A DNA stretch of 64,000 bases from CAADGN01 sp035443945 (GCA_035443945.1 DAOMNQ010000008.1:1-64000), one strand, 5' to 3'; shown: positions 1 through 8,698, counted from the stretch's first letter. The notes: generated from the letters alone by a model not told the origin. Numbers and translations: made by a program.

Positions 1-2
1 AT

Positions 3-824
3 CACCAAAAGCGCAATACCGTTCATGCGCCGAACAACCGAGCCGTCAGACAGGACCTAGGTGACGCGGTGCATCTGGTGCCCAGCCCGTTCAGGATGAG
101 GCCGGCATCAGGCGACTGGGTGGCCTTCGTGGAGCACGTCGCTGACCTCGTCCGCACGCGCGGCTACGGGCTCGTCGTATTCGACGCGCTGCCGGCGCTC
201 TGGCCCGTGGCCAACGAGAACGACGCCGCTCAAGTGCTCGAAGCGCTCACGCCGATGCGAGCCATTACCGAGGCAGGGGCCGCGCTTCTCCTCGTCAACC
301 ACCCTCGAAAGGGAGACGCTACTGAGGCTCAGTCGAGCCGTGGTTCGGGCGCGCTCCCCGGATGGGTGGACATCATCGTGGAGATGAGGCGGCACCGTCC
401 GGAGGACAGGGCCGACCGCAGGCGCGTACTCTCAGCCTACTCGCGGTTTGAGGACACTCCCGTTGAAGCCGTGCTGGAGCTGCGCGACGATGGGTACGCC
501 TACATCGGCGACCTCGCGATGTTGAACGAAGAGGAGCGCAAGCGGACGATTGCCAAGGTCCTGCGAGATTCGGACGGCGCGCTGACCGTCCAGGAGGTCA
601 AGAGCCGCTGGCCACCGCAGATGGTGCCGGGCGAGGCCACGCTCAGGGCAGACCTCCAGGCAGGTGCGGCGTCCGGCCTGTGGATGCGAACCGGAGCGGG
701 AAAGCGGAATGACCCACACCGATTCCACAGCCCGAGCGAACTCGATTCGCGCACGCCGCCAGTCATAGGTGGCGGAATCGAATCGGCGGCATCACCACGA
801 GGTGGTGAGGGAGGCCGCCCGTGA
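3..824 (+). CDS. RepA-like AAA ATPase (replicative helicase-like), 5'-truncated
   Basis: The reading frame is open from the window edge and the true start lies outside, so this is the C-terminal part only. The fragment has a Walker B-like strand (LVVFDALPALWP), then LLVNHPRKGD and a SSRGSGALPGWVDIIVEM segment. These resemble the DNA-dependent hexameric ATPases of the RepA/AAA_25 group found on plasmids and integrated elements. Walker A is expected upstream of the window. The last ~90 residues look like a winged-helix tail (TIAKVLRDSDGALTVQEVKS). It sits with an excisionase-like HTH gene and an integrase remnant, which suggests the replication or mobilisation module of an integrated element. 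Top-strand G and C are nearly balanced here, unlike the C-rich DNA to the right, in keeping with acquired DNA. The family call is good; the exact role is inferred. Confidence 0.75.
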   Translation, partial: HQKRNTVHAPNNRAVRQDLGDAVHLVPSPFRMRPASGDWVAFVEHVADLVRTRGYGLVVFDALPALWPVANENDAAQVLEALTPMRAITEAGAALLLVNHPRKGDATEAQSSRGSGALPGWVDIIVEMRRHRPEDRADRRRVLSAYSRFEDTPVEAVLELRDDGYAYIGDLAMLNEEERKRTIAKVLRDSDGALTVQEVKSRWPPQMVPGEATLRADLQAGAASGLWMRTGAGKRNDPHRFHSPSELDSRTPPVIGGGIESAASPRGGEGGRP

Positions 825-1018
825 CCCCCCGCTCCCCCCGCGACCCGATCCCGCTGGCGCCCCTGGGCCGCGCCCTGCAGGCCGCCGCCGACGAGGTCGA
901 GCGGGCCTGCGCTCAGCGCACGGGGAGACCACGAACGGGGTGCCCGGTGATCGCGCACCCGCCTCTGCACCCACCAACGCCGTTCCGCAAGGAGGCGGAT
1001 CATGACCGACTCTCGTGA
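821..1018 (+). CDS. Small hypothetical protein of the integrated element
   Basis: A 65-residue frame starting with GTG in a GTGA overlap with the stop of the preceding ATPase gene, an arrangement typical of translational coupling. It overlaps the next gene by 17 bases. The product has a Pro/Arg-rich N-terminus and a short helix (LGRALQAAADEVERAC). I recognise no domain. The coupling argues for a real gene, but the composition is close to random high-GC sequence and it could be non-coding. Confidence 0.35.
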   Translation: MTPRSPRDPIPLAPLGRALQAAADEVERACAQRTGRPRTGCPVIAHPPLHPPTPFRKEADHDRLS

Positions 1019-1244
1019 TCGCGATCGCCTTCTCCTCGACGTCAGGCAGATCTCGACCCTGCTGTCCTGTTCGAGCCGTCATATCTACCGCCTCTGCGAT
1101 GCGGGCCGCATGCCGCGGCCCGTACGGCTCGGCGCGCTCGTTCGGGGGGATCGCGCGGTGATCGAACGGTGGATCGCGGCAGGCTGCCCGAACTGCCGGG
1201 ACTACATTCGACCGAGCGAGCAGGGGGCAGAACATGAACCTTGA
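1002..1244 (+). CDS. Excisionase/AlpA-type helix-turn-helix DNA-binding protein
   Basis: An 80-residue protein whose pattern (ISTLLSCSSRHIYRLCDAG, then MPRPVRLG and a terminal IERWIAAGC) is typical of the MerR-like HTH of AlpA/excisionase proteins. These bind element ends or the integrase promoter and set excision direction. An AGGAGG ribosome site lies 6 bases before the ATG, which fixes the start. The order ATPase, small protein, HTH, integrase is usual for planctomycete integrative elements. Because the integrase just downstream is broken, this protein may have no partner left. The remaining 253 bases up to the integrase remnant hold no supported gene. Confidence 0.8.
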   Translation: MTDSRDRDRLLLDVRQISTLLSCSSRHIYRLCDAGRMPRPVRLGALVRGDRAVIERWIAAGCPNCRDYIRPSEQGAEHEP

Positions 1245-1497
1245 GGTCGAGATCGTCATCTCGGCAAAGCGGGTGTCGCTTCCCATTCCGCCTCCGCGGC
1301 TCGCTTGCCCAAGCATGCAGTTCTCACCATTGCGTGCCGTGCACTCGCGTCGCTTCTCATGGCACGCGCATGCTCGGCGATCGAGCGGTTCTTCCGGATT
1401 TGCCTTGACCTTCGCCGCCTCTTGCCCCTCACTGTGAGACGTCCACCCCTTCCCGTGCGTTGGGGCCGAACAAACCGTTGGAGACCGCGAGACGTCG

Positions 1498-2953
1498 ATG
1501 GGCACCGTGTTCCGCAAAGCCTGGACCGCGCCGTTGCAGCCGGGCGCAGAGATCATCGAACAGCGGGGCAAGCGCATCGCCCGATGCGGCTGCGCAGCGG
1601 CAAAGTCCGCACGGCGGAGGTCTGCCAGGGAGAGGACGGCCGCATTCGCATCCGCGGCCGGACCGCGTCGTTCGTCGCTACGTACCGCGACGCCTCGGGC
1701 GTCCGGCGGGAACACCCGACCGGATGCCGCGACGAAACCGCGGCCCGCGCCGTCCTGGCCCAGCTCAAACGCCGTGTTGAACTCATCCGCGCCGGCGTCA
1801 TCTCGGCAGAGGAGGACCGAGCGGCCCGCAACGCCAGCGAGCCGTTCGAGCGCAGTGTGGACGCCTGGATTGAGCACCTGCGGCTCAAGGGCAGTACGCG
1901 CACTGGTACACCCAGGCCCAACGCCGCGTGCTTCGGATCGCTGAGGAACAGGGCGTGCATCGGCTGGGCGAGTTCGACGCGCCGACCGTCGAGCGGTGGC
2001 TGCGCCGGTAGGCCGACCTCGGCATGTCGGCCGGCACGCGCAACGGGTACCGCCGAGCGTGCGTGGCGTTCATGAACTGGAGCGTCAAGACGGGCCGACT
2101 GCAGCGCAATCCGCTCGAGCACGTGGCCGTGGCCGACGACCGGACGGATGCCCGCCGCAAGCGCCGCGCGCTGTCCGAGCAGGAGCTGGCCCGCCTGATC
2201 GATGCCGCCCGCCGCCGCCCGCTCGCGGAGGCGCTGACGATCCGCCGAGGCAAGGACAAGGGCAAGCCGCTGGCCAAGGTCTCGAAGCGGGCACGGCAGC
2301 ACCTGGAGCGCGTCGGATGGGAGCGGGCGCTCATCTACAAGACGCTCGTCCTCACCGGCCTGCGCAAGAGTGAGTTGGCGAGCATCACGGTCGGGCAGGC
2401 CGATCTCGGCGCGCCCCTTCCCTACCTCGTTCTGCACGCCGGTGATGAGAAGAACCGCCAAGGCTCGGAGATTCCGCTTCGGGCCGACCTCGCCGACGAC
2501 CTCCGCGCGTGGCTGGCGGACAGGCTCGCGCAGCGGCAACAGGCCGCGCGCGAGGCGGGACACGCGATCCCCACGGCTCTCCCTCCGGACGCGCCGCTGT
2601 TGGTCGTTCCGACCGGGCTGATCCGGATCTTCGACCGCGACCTGGTCTTCGCAGGGCTGGCTTGCGTCGAGGTGCGCGATGGCAAAGAGGTTGTCGTCAA
2701 GACCGACGAGCGCGGGCGGACGCTGGACGTCCACGCCCTCCGACACACCTTCGGCACGCATCTCTCGAAGGCTGGCGTTCCGCTACGAACCGCCCAGGCC
2801 GCGATGCGTCACAGCGATCCGAGTCTGACGGCCAACGTCTACACTGACCCGAGACTGCTCGACGTAGCCGGCGCCATCGAGCAGTTGCCCCATCTGCCGC
2901 TCGGGGTGAGCACCGAGCCACGGCGGGCCGAGGCAACGGCCGCGGGTGCCTGA
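1498..2953 (+). pseudogene. Tyrosine integrase, inactivated by two frameshifts and a nonsense codon
   Basis: Three consecutive frames reconstruct one phage/ICE-type tyrosine recombinase. The N-terminus (MGTVFRKAWTAPLQPGAEI) is read to about 1585, where one missing base moves the frame to RLRSGKVRTAEV. A second one-base loss near 1902 moves it to WYTQAQRRVLRIAEEQG. In that third frame a TAG at 2009-2011 replaces a likely CAG between WLRR and ADLGMSAG. From 2024 on the catalytic domain is intact: Arg in LTGLRKSEL, HALRHTFGTHL (HxxR), HSDPSLTANVY with the Tyr nucleophile. An internal ATG at 2024 could make a 309-residue catalytic fragment lacking the arm-binding part and some of the core-binding part. 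The tRNA-Gly just downstream is the likely target site. Three lesions in about 430 bases favour real decay over sequencing error. Confidence 0.85.
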
Positions 2954-3192
2954 GGCGATATCGTCGCGAGCGGCGCCGGTGGCAACCACAGCGCCAAGCC
3001 CAGTGTGGCCGGGCGCGTGGCCCGGATGTTGTAGTGGCTGCGGGTGCCCCTTGCACCACCGCTTGCACAAGCGCTTGCACAGAGCGACGACCCGGGCGGA
3101 CAATCCCTGTCATTCGCTGGCAGAGGACGGCCCGTGAGCCGAACCGATCGCGGAGGCGCGAATGGCGCGTAAACCGCGGGAGTTGGCAAACA

Positions 3193-3229
3193 AAGACCGC
3201 CGCTGTCCGTGCTGGACAACGGCGGTCTT
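3193..3229 (-). terminator. Intrinsic terminator of the tRNA-Gly transcript
   Basis: A 10-bp perfect outer stem (AAGACCGCCG/CGGCGGTCTT) with a further 5-bp inner stem (TGTCC/GGACA), starting 4 bases beyond the tRNA 3' end. On the minus strand it is followed by TTTGTTTG, as expected for Rho-independent termination. Confidence 0.75.
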
Positions 3230-3232
3230 CAA

Positions 3233-3304
3233 AGCGGGCGAAGGGAATCGAACCCTCGACATTCAGCTTGGGAAGCTGACGTTCTACCGCTGAACTACGC
3301 CCGC
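3233..3304 (-). tRNA. tRNA-Gly (anticodon CCC)
   Basis: The minus strand reads GCGGGCG, a D arm, an anticodon stem TCAGC/GCTGA around the loop TTCCCAA (anticodon CCC), a GGTTCGATTCC T loop, and the matching CGCCCGC acceptor strand plus discriminator T. All four stems pair. CCA is not encoded and must be added after transcription. The 3' end points at the integrase remnant, the classic arrangement for integration into a tRNA 3' end, so this gene is probably the element's attachment site. The second att copy would lie left of the window. Confidence 0.95.
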
Positions 3305-3412
3305 GTACGCCACCAGTATACCTCCCATCCACGGCCGCCGTCAGGTCGCCCCGGAGCGATCTTCGGCGCGGTCCGGCACGGGCGCCGCAGTCGCAGCGGG
3401 ACCGCCGGGTCG

Positions 3413-4027
3413 TTACCGTGCTTCACTGCCCCCGGTCCCGCCCGTCATCGACTCCGCGGTCCGTTTCACCAGCCCGAACCAGACAAGGCAGAACACCGGC
3501 CAAGCAAGCCCAAAGAGCAGGATCATCACCACCCCGACCACCGCTCCGATCGCGGCGCCCGGGCCGGTCTGGCTCTGCGCCATCGGGTTGTTCGGGTAGT
3601 CCGCTGCCCACTGGGCCATCGCGGCGTTCTTCTCGAGTGCATTCCAGACGTTCACCGCCACGAGCGGCAGCGCAGCCACCGCGTACGCCAGGTGCAGCGT
3701 CCGACCCACCGGCTTGCGGCCGGCCGTCGCGATCCCCGCAAAGAGCAGAACGAAGGTCAACCCGAGGCCGATCGCCCCAAGCGCCCAGTCCAGCGGCCCC
3801 ATGACCATCGTCGGCGGGAGCGGGGCTCCCTCCAGCGTTGGCTCCATCATCTGCGACCAGAACGGAATCATCGCCAGCCCGCACCCCGTGCAGAACAGCC
3901 CCAGACCCGCCCAGCAGATGCTGATGATCCCGACCACCTTCGGCCACTTCGGCGCGTCCACGAACAGCGACGGATCGTCCGGATCGAACCCGGTCGGCGG
4001 CTCCAGCCCTCGATCGAACTCGCTCAT
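3413..4027 (-). CDS. Membrane protein of unknown function
   Basis: 204 residues. A soluble acidic N-terminus (~25 residues, DRGLEPPTGFDPDD) is followed by about four hydrophobic segments, near residues 30-52, 80-102, 112-127 and 158-188. The second-last loop is Asn/Pro/Gln-rich (ADYPNNPMAQSQTG). No family is recognised. It lies 21 bases downstream of pheS on the same strand and may be cotranscribed, but the context gives no functional clue. Confidence 0.7.
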   Translation of the reverse strand: MSEFDRGLEPPTGFDPDDPSLFVDAPKWPKVVGIISICWAGLGLFCTGCGLAMIPFWSQMMEPTLEGAPLPPTMVMGPLDWALGAIGLGLTFVLLFAGIATAGRKPVGRTLHLAYAVAALPLVAVNVWNALEKNAAMAQWAADYPNNPMAQSQTGPGAAIGAVVGVVMILLFGLAWPVFCLVWFGLVKRTAESMTGGTGGSEAR

Positions 4028-4048
4028 GCAGCCCCCTTGCCCGACGCT

Positions 4049-5083
4049 TCACACCTGCCCGAGAAACCGCAGGTCGTTCTCGAACAGCAGCCGGATATCC
4101 GGGATGCCGTACCGCCCCATGGCGATCCGCTCGATCCCGAACCCGAACGCGAAGCCCGTCCATTCTTCGGGATCGATGCCGCACGCTTGCAGCACGGCCG
4201 GGTCCACCATGCCGCACCCGCCCAACTCGATCCACTTCGCCGGCTCGCCCGGCCGCAGCGCGATCTTCATGTCGAACTCCGCGCTCGGCTCGGTGAACGG
4301 GAAGAACGACGGCCGGAGCCGCACCTCGGCCCCGTCGCCAAAGTAGGCCCGGGCAAACTGGAAGAGAGTGGTCTTCAGGTCCGCCATCGTCACGCCGCGG
4401 TCGATGAACAGGCCCTCGATCTGGTGGAACATGAACGAGTGCGTCGCGTCCACGGTATCGGGCCGGTACACACGCCCGGGGCTGATGACCTTGATCGGAG
4501 GCCCCCAACCCCTCGCCACCGCGTCCTCCATCACGCGCACCTGCACGGTGCTCGTCTGGCTGCGCATCATCCGCGGCCTGGTGGTCGTCCGCGGGTCGTC
4601 CACGTAGAAGTTGTCGATCGGGTCGCGCGCCGGGTGGTCCGGCGGGATGTTCAACTTCACGAAGTTGTGCTCGTCGTCCTCGAGTTCCGGGCCGTCCGCG
4701 ACGTCGAACCCCATCCGACCGAATACCTCGCACAACTCCTCCCGCACCCGCGTCAGGATGTGCCGACGTCCGGCAGCCTCCGTCACGACCCTGCCCGGCT
4801 CGGTCACATCCAGCACCGGCCCTGACGCCGCGGGCTGCCCGTTGTCCAGCGCGGCACGCCTGGCCTCGAACGCCGCCTCAAGCGCGGCCTTCACCTCGTT
4901 GAGCCGCTTGCCGACCGCCGGCTTCTCCGGCCCGGGCACGTCCTTCAGCCCGGCCATGGCGGCGCGGAGACGACCCTTCGTCCCGAGATACGCGATGCGC
5001 CATGCCTCGACGGCGTCGGCATCGCTCGCCTCCGCCAGCCCAGCAAGCCCTTCCGACTCGATCTTTGACAACTCCGACAGCAT
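4049..5083 (-). CDS. pheS: Phenylalanine--tRNA ligase alpha subunit
   Basis: Catalytic subunit of the (alpha beta)2 class II synthetase that charges tRNA-Phe. At 344 residues it matches the usual PheS length (~330-350). The N-terminal coiled-coil segment (LSELSKIESEGLAGLAEA) is followed by the class II core, including FMFHQIEGLFIDRGV, the motif 2 region, and the motif 3 C-terminus GFAFGFGIERIAMGRYGIPD. The ATG at 5083 is preferred; the 23 residues upstream in frame are Arg-rich and unlike PheS. The beta subunit gene pheT, usually adjacent, is not nearby: the flanking genes are membrane proteins. Confidence 0.95.
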   Translation of the reverse strand: MLSELSKIESEGLAGLAEASDADAVEAWRIAYLGTKGRLRAAMAGLKDVPGPEKPAVGKRLNEVKAALEAAFEARRAALDNGQPAASGPVLDVTEPGRVVTEAAGRRHILTRVREELCEVFGRMGFDVADGPELEDDEHNFVKLNIPPDHPARDPIDNFYVDDPRTTTRPRMMRSQTSTVQVRVMEDAVARGWGPPIKVISPGRVYRPDTVDATHSFMFHQIEGLFIDRGVTMADLKTTLFQFARAYFGDGAEVRLRPSFFPFTEPSAEFDMKIALRPGEPAKWIELGGCGMVDPAVLQACGIDPEEWTGFAFGFGIERIAMGRYGIPDIRLLFENDLRFLGQV

Positions 5084-5117
5084 GGACGCATGGTACGGCA
5101 GCCGGGGAGCGAGTGCG

Positions 5118-5819
5118 TCACGGCCCACCCGGCGCAGCCGGAGGCTGCTCATTCGCCTCGATGAACGCGAGCAGCCGCCACGAGCCGCCGGTCACCCCGC
5201 GCACGCGGCAGGTCACGACCGCGCCGCCGCCCGGCGGAACGAGCAACTCCATCCGAGTTCGCCCGGTCGGTCCCAGCGGCAGACCCAGATCCCGCGTCAG
5301 GAGTTCCACGCTGCTGAACGCCTCAGACGCCGTCAACCCAGCGTCGAGGGTTGCGCCGCCGCCGTCCGTCAGACGCGATCGGAAGAACAGGTTGAGGTCG
5401 CGCGAGCCTGACCCGGCCGTCTCCCGCACCCCGATGCCGGCCTGCTCACCCTCGAACTGGATCACGCCCATGGTAGCATCGCACCGGGCAAGCCCCTCGG
5501 CCGTGAGCGCGTTTGCAAGATCGCGCAGCATCTTCAGCGTCGCCGCGTCCGCCGCACCGCTGTCGAGTCGTGCCGCGGTCTCCACCAGCATCCTCGCCTC
5601 CCCCCGTTCGAGTGAGGTCTCCGGAATCCGGTACAGGCTCGCCCCGACAACCACGATCCGCTTCGGCGCATCCTCCGCCCCCGGAGCCAGCTCGTCGGCC
5701 GAAGCGACCGTGCCCGCCGGGGCCGGGGCCGGACGGATCAGTTTCGTGCGCACGCCGATCAGCACGAGCGTCAGGGCCAGCACTCCGACGATCGCGAGAA
5801 CGACTCTCGCCCTTCTCAT
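5118..5819 (-). CDS. Membrane-anchored protein of unknown function
   Basis: 233 residues with one N-terminal membrane segment (about residues 5-23, VVLAIVGVLALTLVLIGV) and a periplasmic body. The start at 5819 is set by a GGGAGG ribosome site 8 bases upstream; a longer in-frame start lacks one. The body includes a helix-rich stretch (ARMLVETAARLDSGAADA) and a C-terminal beta-rich part (MELLVPPGGGAVVTCRV). No family is recognised. It follows rplQ after an intrinsic terminator and precedes pheS by 34 bases, so it probably begins a separate unit with pheS. Confidence 0.7.
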   Translation of the reverse strand: MRRARVVLAIVGVLALTLVLIGVRTKLIRPAPAPAGTVASADELAPGAEDAPKRIVVVGASLYRIPETSLERGEARMLVETAARLDSGAADAATLKMLRDLANALTAEGLARCDATMGVIQFEGEQAGIGVRETAGSGSRDLNLFFRSRLTDGGGATLDAGLTASEAFSSVELLTRDLGLPLGPTGRTRMELLVPPGGGAVVTCRVRGVTGGSWRLLAFIEANEQPPAAPGGP

Positions 5820-5840
5820 GTCAACGCCTCCCAAAGACAA

Positions 5841-5863
5841 CGCCCGACCTTGATGGCCGGGCG
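5841..5863 (-). terminator. Terminator at the end of the alpha operon
   Basis: A hairpin of CGCCCGACC paired with GGCCGGGCG with one A/C mismatch and a TTGAT loop, 28 bases past the rplQ stop on the minus strand. It is followed by TTGTCTTTGGG, a weak T tract. It would end the ribosomal superoperon just before the ribosome site of the next gene. Confidence 0.7.
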
Positions 5864-5891
5864 TCGTGAGGGTCTACCTTCCACTGAGCGC

Positions 5892-6524
5892 TCAGGCCGT
5901 GGCTGCCTGCGCCTCCTGCCCATCCTTGCGGAGTTTGGCCGCAAAGGCCGTCCGGCGGTCCGCCTGCCTGCGCCTGGTGCCGGGCCGCCCGCCGACCTCG
6001 GGGCCTTCCTCAGCGCCGACGAACTGGAGCACGCAGAGCGGCGTGCCGTCGCCGAGGCGGCGGTACCCGAGTTTGACGATCCGCGTGTACCCGCCCTGGC
6101 GGTCCTGGAAGCGAGGAGCGACGTTGTCGAAAATGTGCTTCACGAGCCGCGGCGCCTTGCGGAGTTCGCCGTAGCGGTTCCGCTCGACGGCCGACGCCTC
6201 CGGGATATCGAAGAACGCCTCGGCCTGCTCCCGCTGCTGCTCGACGCGCTCGCGCTCCGCATCCGACGCCTGCTTGGGCAGGTACGACCATGCGAACGCC
6301 CGACGGTCGTGCCCGAGCATCGAGATCACCTGGCGACGCGCGTGCAGGTCGCCGCGCTTCGCCTTGGTCACGATCCGCTCGACGAAGGGCTGCACGGCCT
6401 TGGCCTTCGGCACCGTCGTCACGATCTGCCCGTGCTCGAAGAGCGACGCCGCCATGTTGCGCAGCATCGCCGTCCGGTGCGCCGTCGTCCGACCCAGTTT
6501 GTAGCCAGCCTTGCGGTGGCGCAT
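5892..6524 (-). CDS. rplQ: Ribosomal protein bL17 with insertion and tail
   Basis: Large-subunit protein near the exit tunnel. The N-terminus MRHRKAGYKLGRTTAHRTAML is diagnostic. At 210 residues it is much longer than the usual 115-130. The core is interrupted at about residues 72-112 by a charged, Glu/Gln-rich segment (DAERERVEQQREQAEAFF). The usual LVKHIFDNVAPRF and GGYTRIVKLGYRRLGDG motifs then follow, with a basic tail of ~40 residues. It is the last gene of the alpha operon, after rpoA. Confidence 0.97.
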   Translation of the reverse strand: MRHRKAGYKLGRTTAHRTAMLRNMAASLFEHGQIVTTVPKAKAVQPFVERIVTKAKRGDLHARRQVISMLGHDRRAFAWSYLPKQASDAERERVEQQREQAEAFFDIPEASAVERNRYGELRKAPRLVKHIFDNVAPRFQDRQGGYTRIVKLGYRRLGDGTPLCVLQFVGAEEGPEVGGRPGTRRRQADRRTAFAAKLRKDGQEAQAATA

Positions 6525-6587
6525 GACGCAACTCCTCTACGCCCCCGGCCTTCCCCGGCGGGCCTCAACTCTAGGCCGATACCCCCG

Positions 6588-7598
6588 TCAGGCGGAGGAC
6601 GTCGGCAGCGCGTACCCCTCCGGCAGCGACATCCCCAGGTCCAGCCCGAGGTCCAGCAGTTTCCGCTTGACCTCCCGTAGCGACGTCCGACCGAACGAGC
6701 GGAGCTTCAGCAGTTCCGCGTCGCTGTGGGTGACCAGTTGCGCCACCGTGTCGATCTTGGCCGACTCGAGGCAGTTGCTCGCCCGCACGCTCAGTTCCAG
6801 GTCGCCGATCGGCATGTTCAGTTTGCGGATCAGTTCCTCGTCCACACCCGCCGCGGCCGCCGCCTCGTCCGAGACACGCTCCTGGCCCAGTTCGAAGTAC
6901 TGCACGAACGGGTTGAGGTGCTTGCGGAGAATCTTCGCGGCCTCGACCAGCGCCAGTTCGGGCGCGACCGTGCCGTTCGTCCATATCTCCATGATCAGTT
7001 TGTCGAAGTTCGTGCGCTGACCGACGCGCGTCTCCTCGACCTTGTACCGCACGCGCTGGACGGGCGAGTAGATCGCGTCCATGAAGATGCGACCGATCTC
7101 CTGCTCCTCGTTGCGGCTGTACTGCTCGCTCGCGGGGACATACCCTCGCCCCTTCCCGACCACAAACTCCATCTCGAAGTCCACCTCGTCGGTCAGCGTG
7201 CAGATCACGTACCCCTTGTTCAGCACCGTGATCGCCGGGTCCGCCTCGATCAGGTCCGCCGTCACCTCGCCCGGCCCGCGCGCCGCGAGTTTCATCGTCT
7301 TCTCTTCGTCGCCGTCGAGACGCACGACCAGACCCTTGACGTTCAGGATCAGGTCCGTGACGTCCTCCAGCACACCGGGAAGCGTCGTGAACTCGTGCTC
7401 CGCGCCCTTGATCTTGACGCTCTTCACCGCCGCCCCTTCGAGCGAACTCAGCAGGATGCGACGGAGGCTGTTGCCCACCGTCGTCCCGAACCCGCGCTCG
7501 AACGGCTCGATCGTGAAGCGACCGAACGTGTCGCTCCTGAACTTCGGGTCGTTCGTGACCCGGCTCGGCAACTCCAGCCCACGCCAGCGAATGCGCAT
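6588..7598 (-). CDS. rpoA: RNA polymerase alpha subunit
   Basis: 336 residues. The N-terminal dimerisation domain (FTIEPFERGFGTTVGNSLRR, residues ~28-47) nucleates RNA polymerase assembly. The C-terminal domain from about residue 258 (DLELSVRASNCLESAKIDTV, LRSFGRTSLREVKRKL) binds UP elements and activators. The ATG at 7598 was chosen because it has GAGGTGG upstream and gives a normal N-terminus; the longer GC-rich extension does not look native. The usual upstream neighbour rpsD is absent. Confidence 0.97.
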   Translation of the reverse strand: MRIRWRGLELPSRVTNDPKFRSDTFGRFTIEPFERGFGTTVGNSLRRILLSSLEGAAVKSVKIKGAEHEFTTLPGVLEDVTDLILNVKGLVVRLDGDEEKTMKLAARGPGEVTADLIEADPAITVLNKGYVICTLTDEVDFEMEFVVGKGRGYVPASEQYSRNEEQEIGRIFMDAIYSPVQRVRYKVEETRVGQRTNFDKLIMEIWTNGTVAPELALVEAAKILRKHLNPFVQYFELGQERVSDEAAAAAGVDEELIRKLNMPIGDLELSVRASNCLESAKIDTVAQLVTHSDAELLKLRSFGRTSLREVKRKLLDLGLDLGMSLPEGYALPTSSA

Positions 7599-7721
7599 GA
7601 TGACCACCTCGACACCGCGGCAGCCTCCAGAGAGGTCAGACGCCCGCCGGCTCTCGGATGCCAAGGCCCTGCCGCGTGGCCTCGGCCCCTGCTGTCCGGG
7701 GGCGACGAGAACGAATCCAAC

Positions 7722-8099
7722 TCAGACCCGGCGACGCTTCCGCGGCCGGCAACCGTTGTGCGGCACCGGCGTGTGGTCCTCGATCGCCGTCACACGAAGC
7801 CCGGTGCTCACCAGCCCGTTGACCGCAGACTCCCGACCGGGGCCAGTCCCCTTGATCCGCACCTCGACCTCGCTCATGCCGAGTTTGCGGGCCTTCTGAC
7901 CGGCCTGCTCACCCGCACGGGTCGCGGCGAACGGAGTGCTCTTGCGGGCGCCCTTGAACCCGATCGTGCCCGACGAGTCCCAGCACAGCGTCTCGCCGTT
8001 CGGGTCCGTGATCGTCACGATCGTGTTGTTCTGCGTCGCGCGGACATACACGATCCCGCGGACGACGTTCTTGCGAACTTTCTTGACCTTCTTCGCCAT
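7722..8099 (-). CDS. rpsK: Ribosomal protein uS11
   Basis: 125 residues. The basic N-terminus (MAKKVKKVRKNVVRGIVYV) and GFKGARKSTPFAATRAGEQA are characteristic, as is the C-terminal IEDHTPVPHNGCRPRKRRRV. It forms part of the small-subunit platform and contacts the Shine-Dalgarno helix. It lies 74 bases downstream of rpsM and 123 bases upstream of rpoA; the intergenic space before rpoA contains no rpsD. Confidence 0.98.
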   Translation of the reverse strand: MAKKVKKVRKNVVRGIVYVRATQNNTIVTITDPNGETLCWDSSGTIGFKGARKSTPFAATRAGEQAGQKARKLGMSEVEVRIKGTGPGRESAVNGLVSTGLRVTAIEDHTPVPHNGCRPRKRRRV

Positions 8100-8173
8100 C
8101 TGTCCCTCGCTTCAGCGGTTCCTTCTCCCCGCACGGGGCAGGAACCTCGCGATGTCGCCGCAACACGCGGCGA

Positions 8174-8554
8174 TCACTTGGCCTTCACGCCCTTCTTGCC
8201 GGCGACCGTCTTCTTCCGGCCCTTCCGCGTGCGCGCATTGCAACGCGTCCGCTGCCCGCGGACGGGCAGGCCTTTGCGGTGCCGCTCCCCGCGGTAGCAA
8301 CGGATGTCCTTCAGCCGCTGGACGTTCTGCGACACGTGCCGACGAAGCGCACCCTCGACGAGGTAACTCGCGTCGATGATGGCGTTGATCTGCGCCACCT
8401 TCTGCTCCGGCAGTTCACCCGCCGCCAGGTTCGGATCGACCTGCGCCTCGGCCAAGATGTCCGACGCGAACTTCGGACCGATCCCGTGCACGTACTGCAG
8501 TGAGTACAGAATCTTCTTCTTCTCGGGAACGTCAACACCGGCGATACGTGGCAC
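8174..8554 (-). CDS. rpsM: Ribosomal protein uS13
   Basis: 126 residues; MPRIAGVDVPEKKKILYSLQ, the helix-two-turns-helix region, and the basic GLPVRGQRTRCNARTRKGRK tail are diagnostic. It sits in the small-subunit head and contacts the P-site tRNA and the large subunit. It follows rpmJ by 27 bases, the normal order for the start of the alpha operon. Confidence 0.98.
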   Translation of the reverse strand: MPRIAGVDVPEKKKILYSLQYVHGIGPKFASDILAEAQVDPNLAAGELPEQKVAQINAIIDASYLVEGALRRHVSQNVQRLKDIRCYRGERHRKGLPVRGQRTRCNARTRKGRKKTVAGKKGVKAK

Positions 8555-8581
8555 CGCGATGCTCCTTCAACCCAGTCGATC

Positions 8582-8698
8582 TCAGCCCTGCACCTGCTTG
8601 TGCTTCGGGTCCGCCTTGCAGATCACGCGAACCTTGCCCCGGCGGCGAACCACCTGGCACTTCGCACAGATACGCTTCACGCTCGCCTTGACCTTCAC
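8582..8698 (-). CDS. rpmJ: Ribosomal protein bL36 (zinc-binding type)
   Basis: A 38-residue protein beginning MKVKASVKRICAKCQVV. It keeps all four zinc ligands (CAKC, then ICKADPKH). It starts with GTG at 8698, and no strong ribosome site is visible upstream. The product length and sequence match bL36 exactly, and its place between infA and rpsM is conserved. Confidence 0.95.
   Translation of the reverse strand: MKVKASVKRICAKCQVVRRRGKVRVICKADPKHKQVQG

Noticed and set aside
2951..3140. Continuation of the integrase past its stop (Ala/Pro/Leu-rich frame with CTTGCA repeats)
   Set aside because: The frame runs on through two stops with a tail resembling some integrase ends, but without an alignment I cannot show it belongs to the gene.
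7599..7664. Longer N-terminus for RpoA
   Set aside because: The extra 22 residues have no family match and the internal ATG at 7598 has a good ribosome site.
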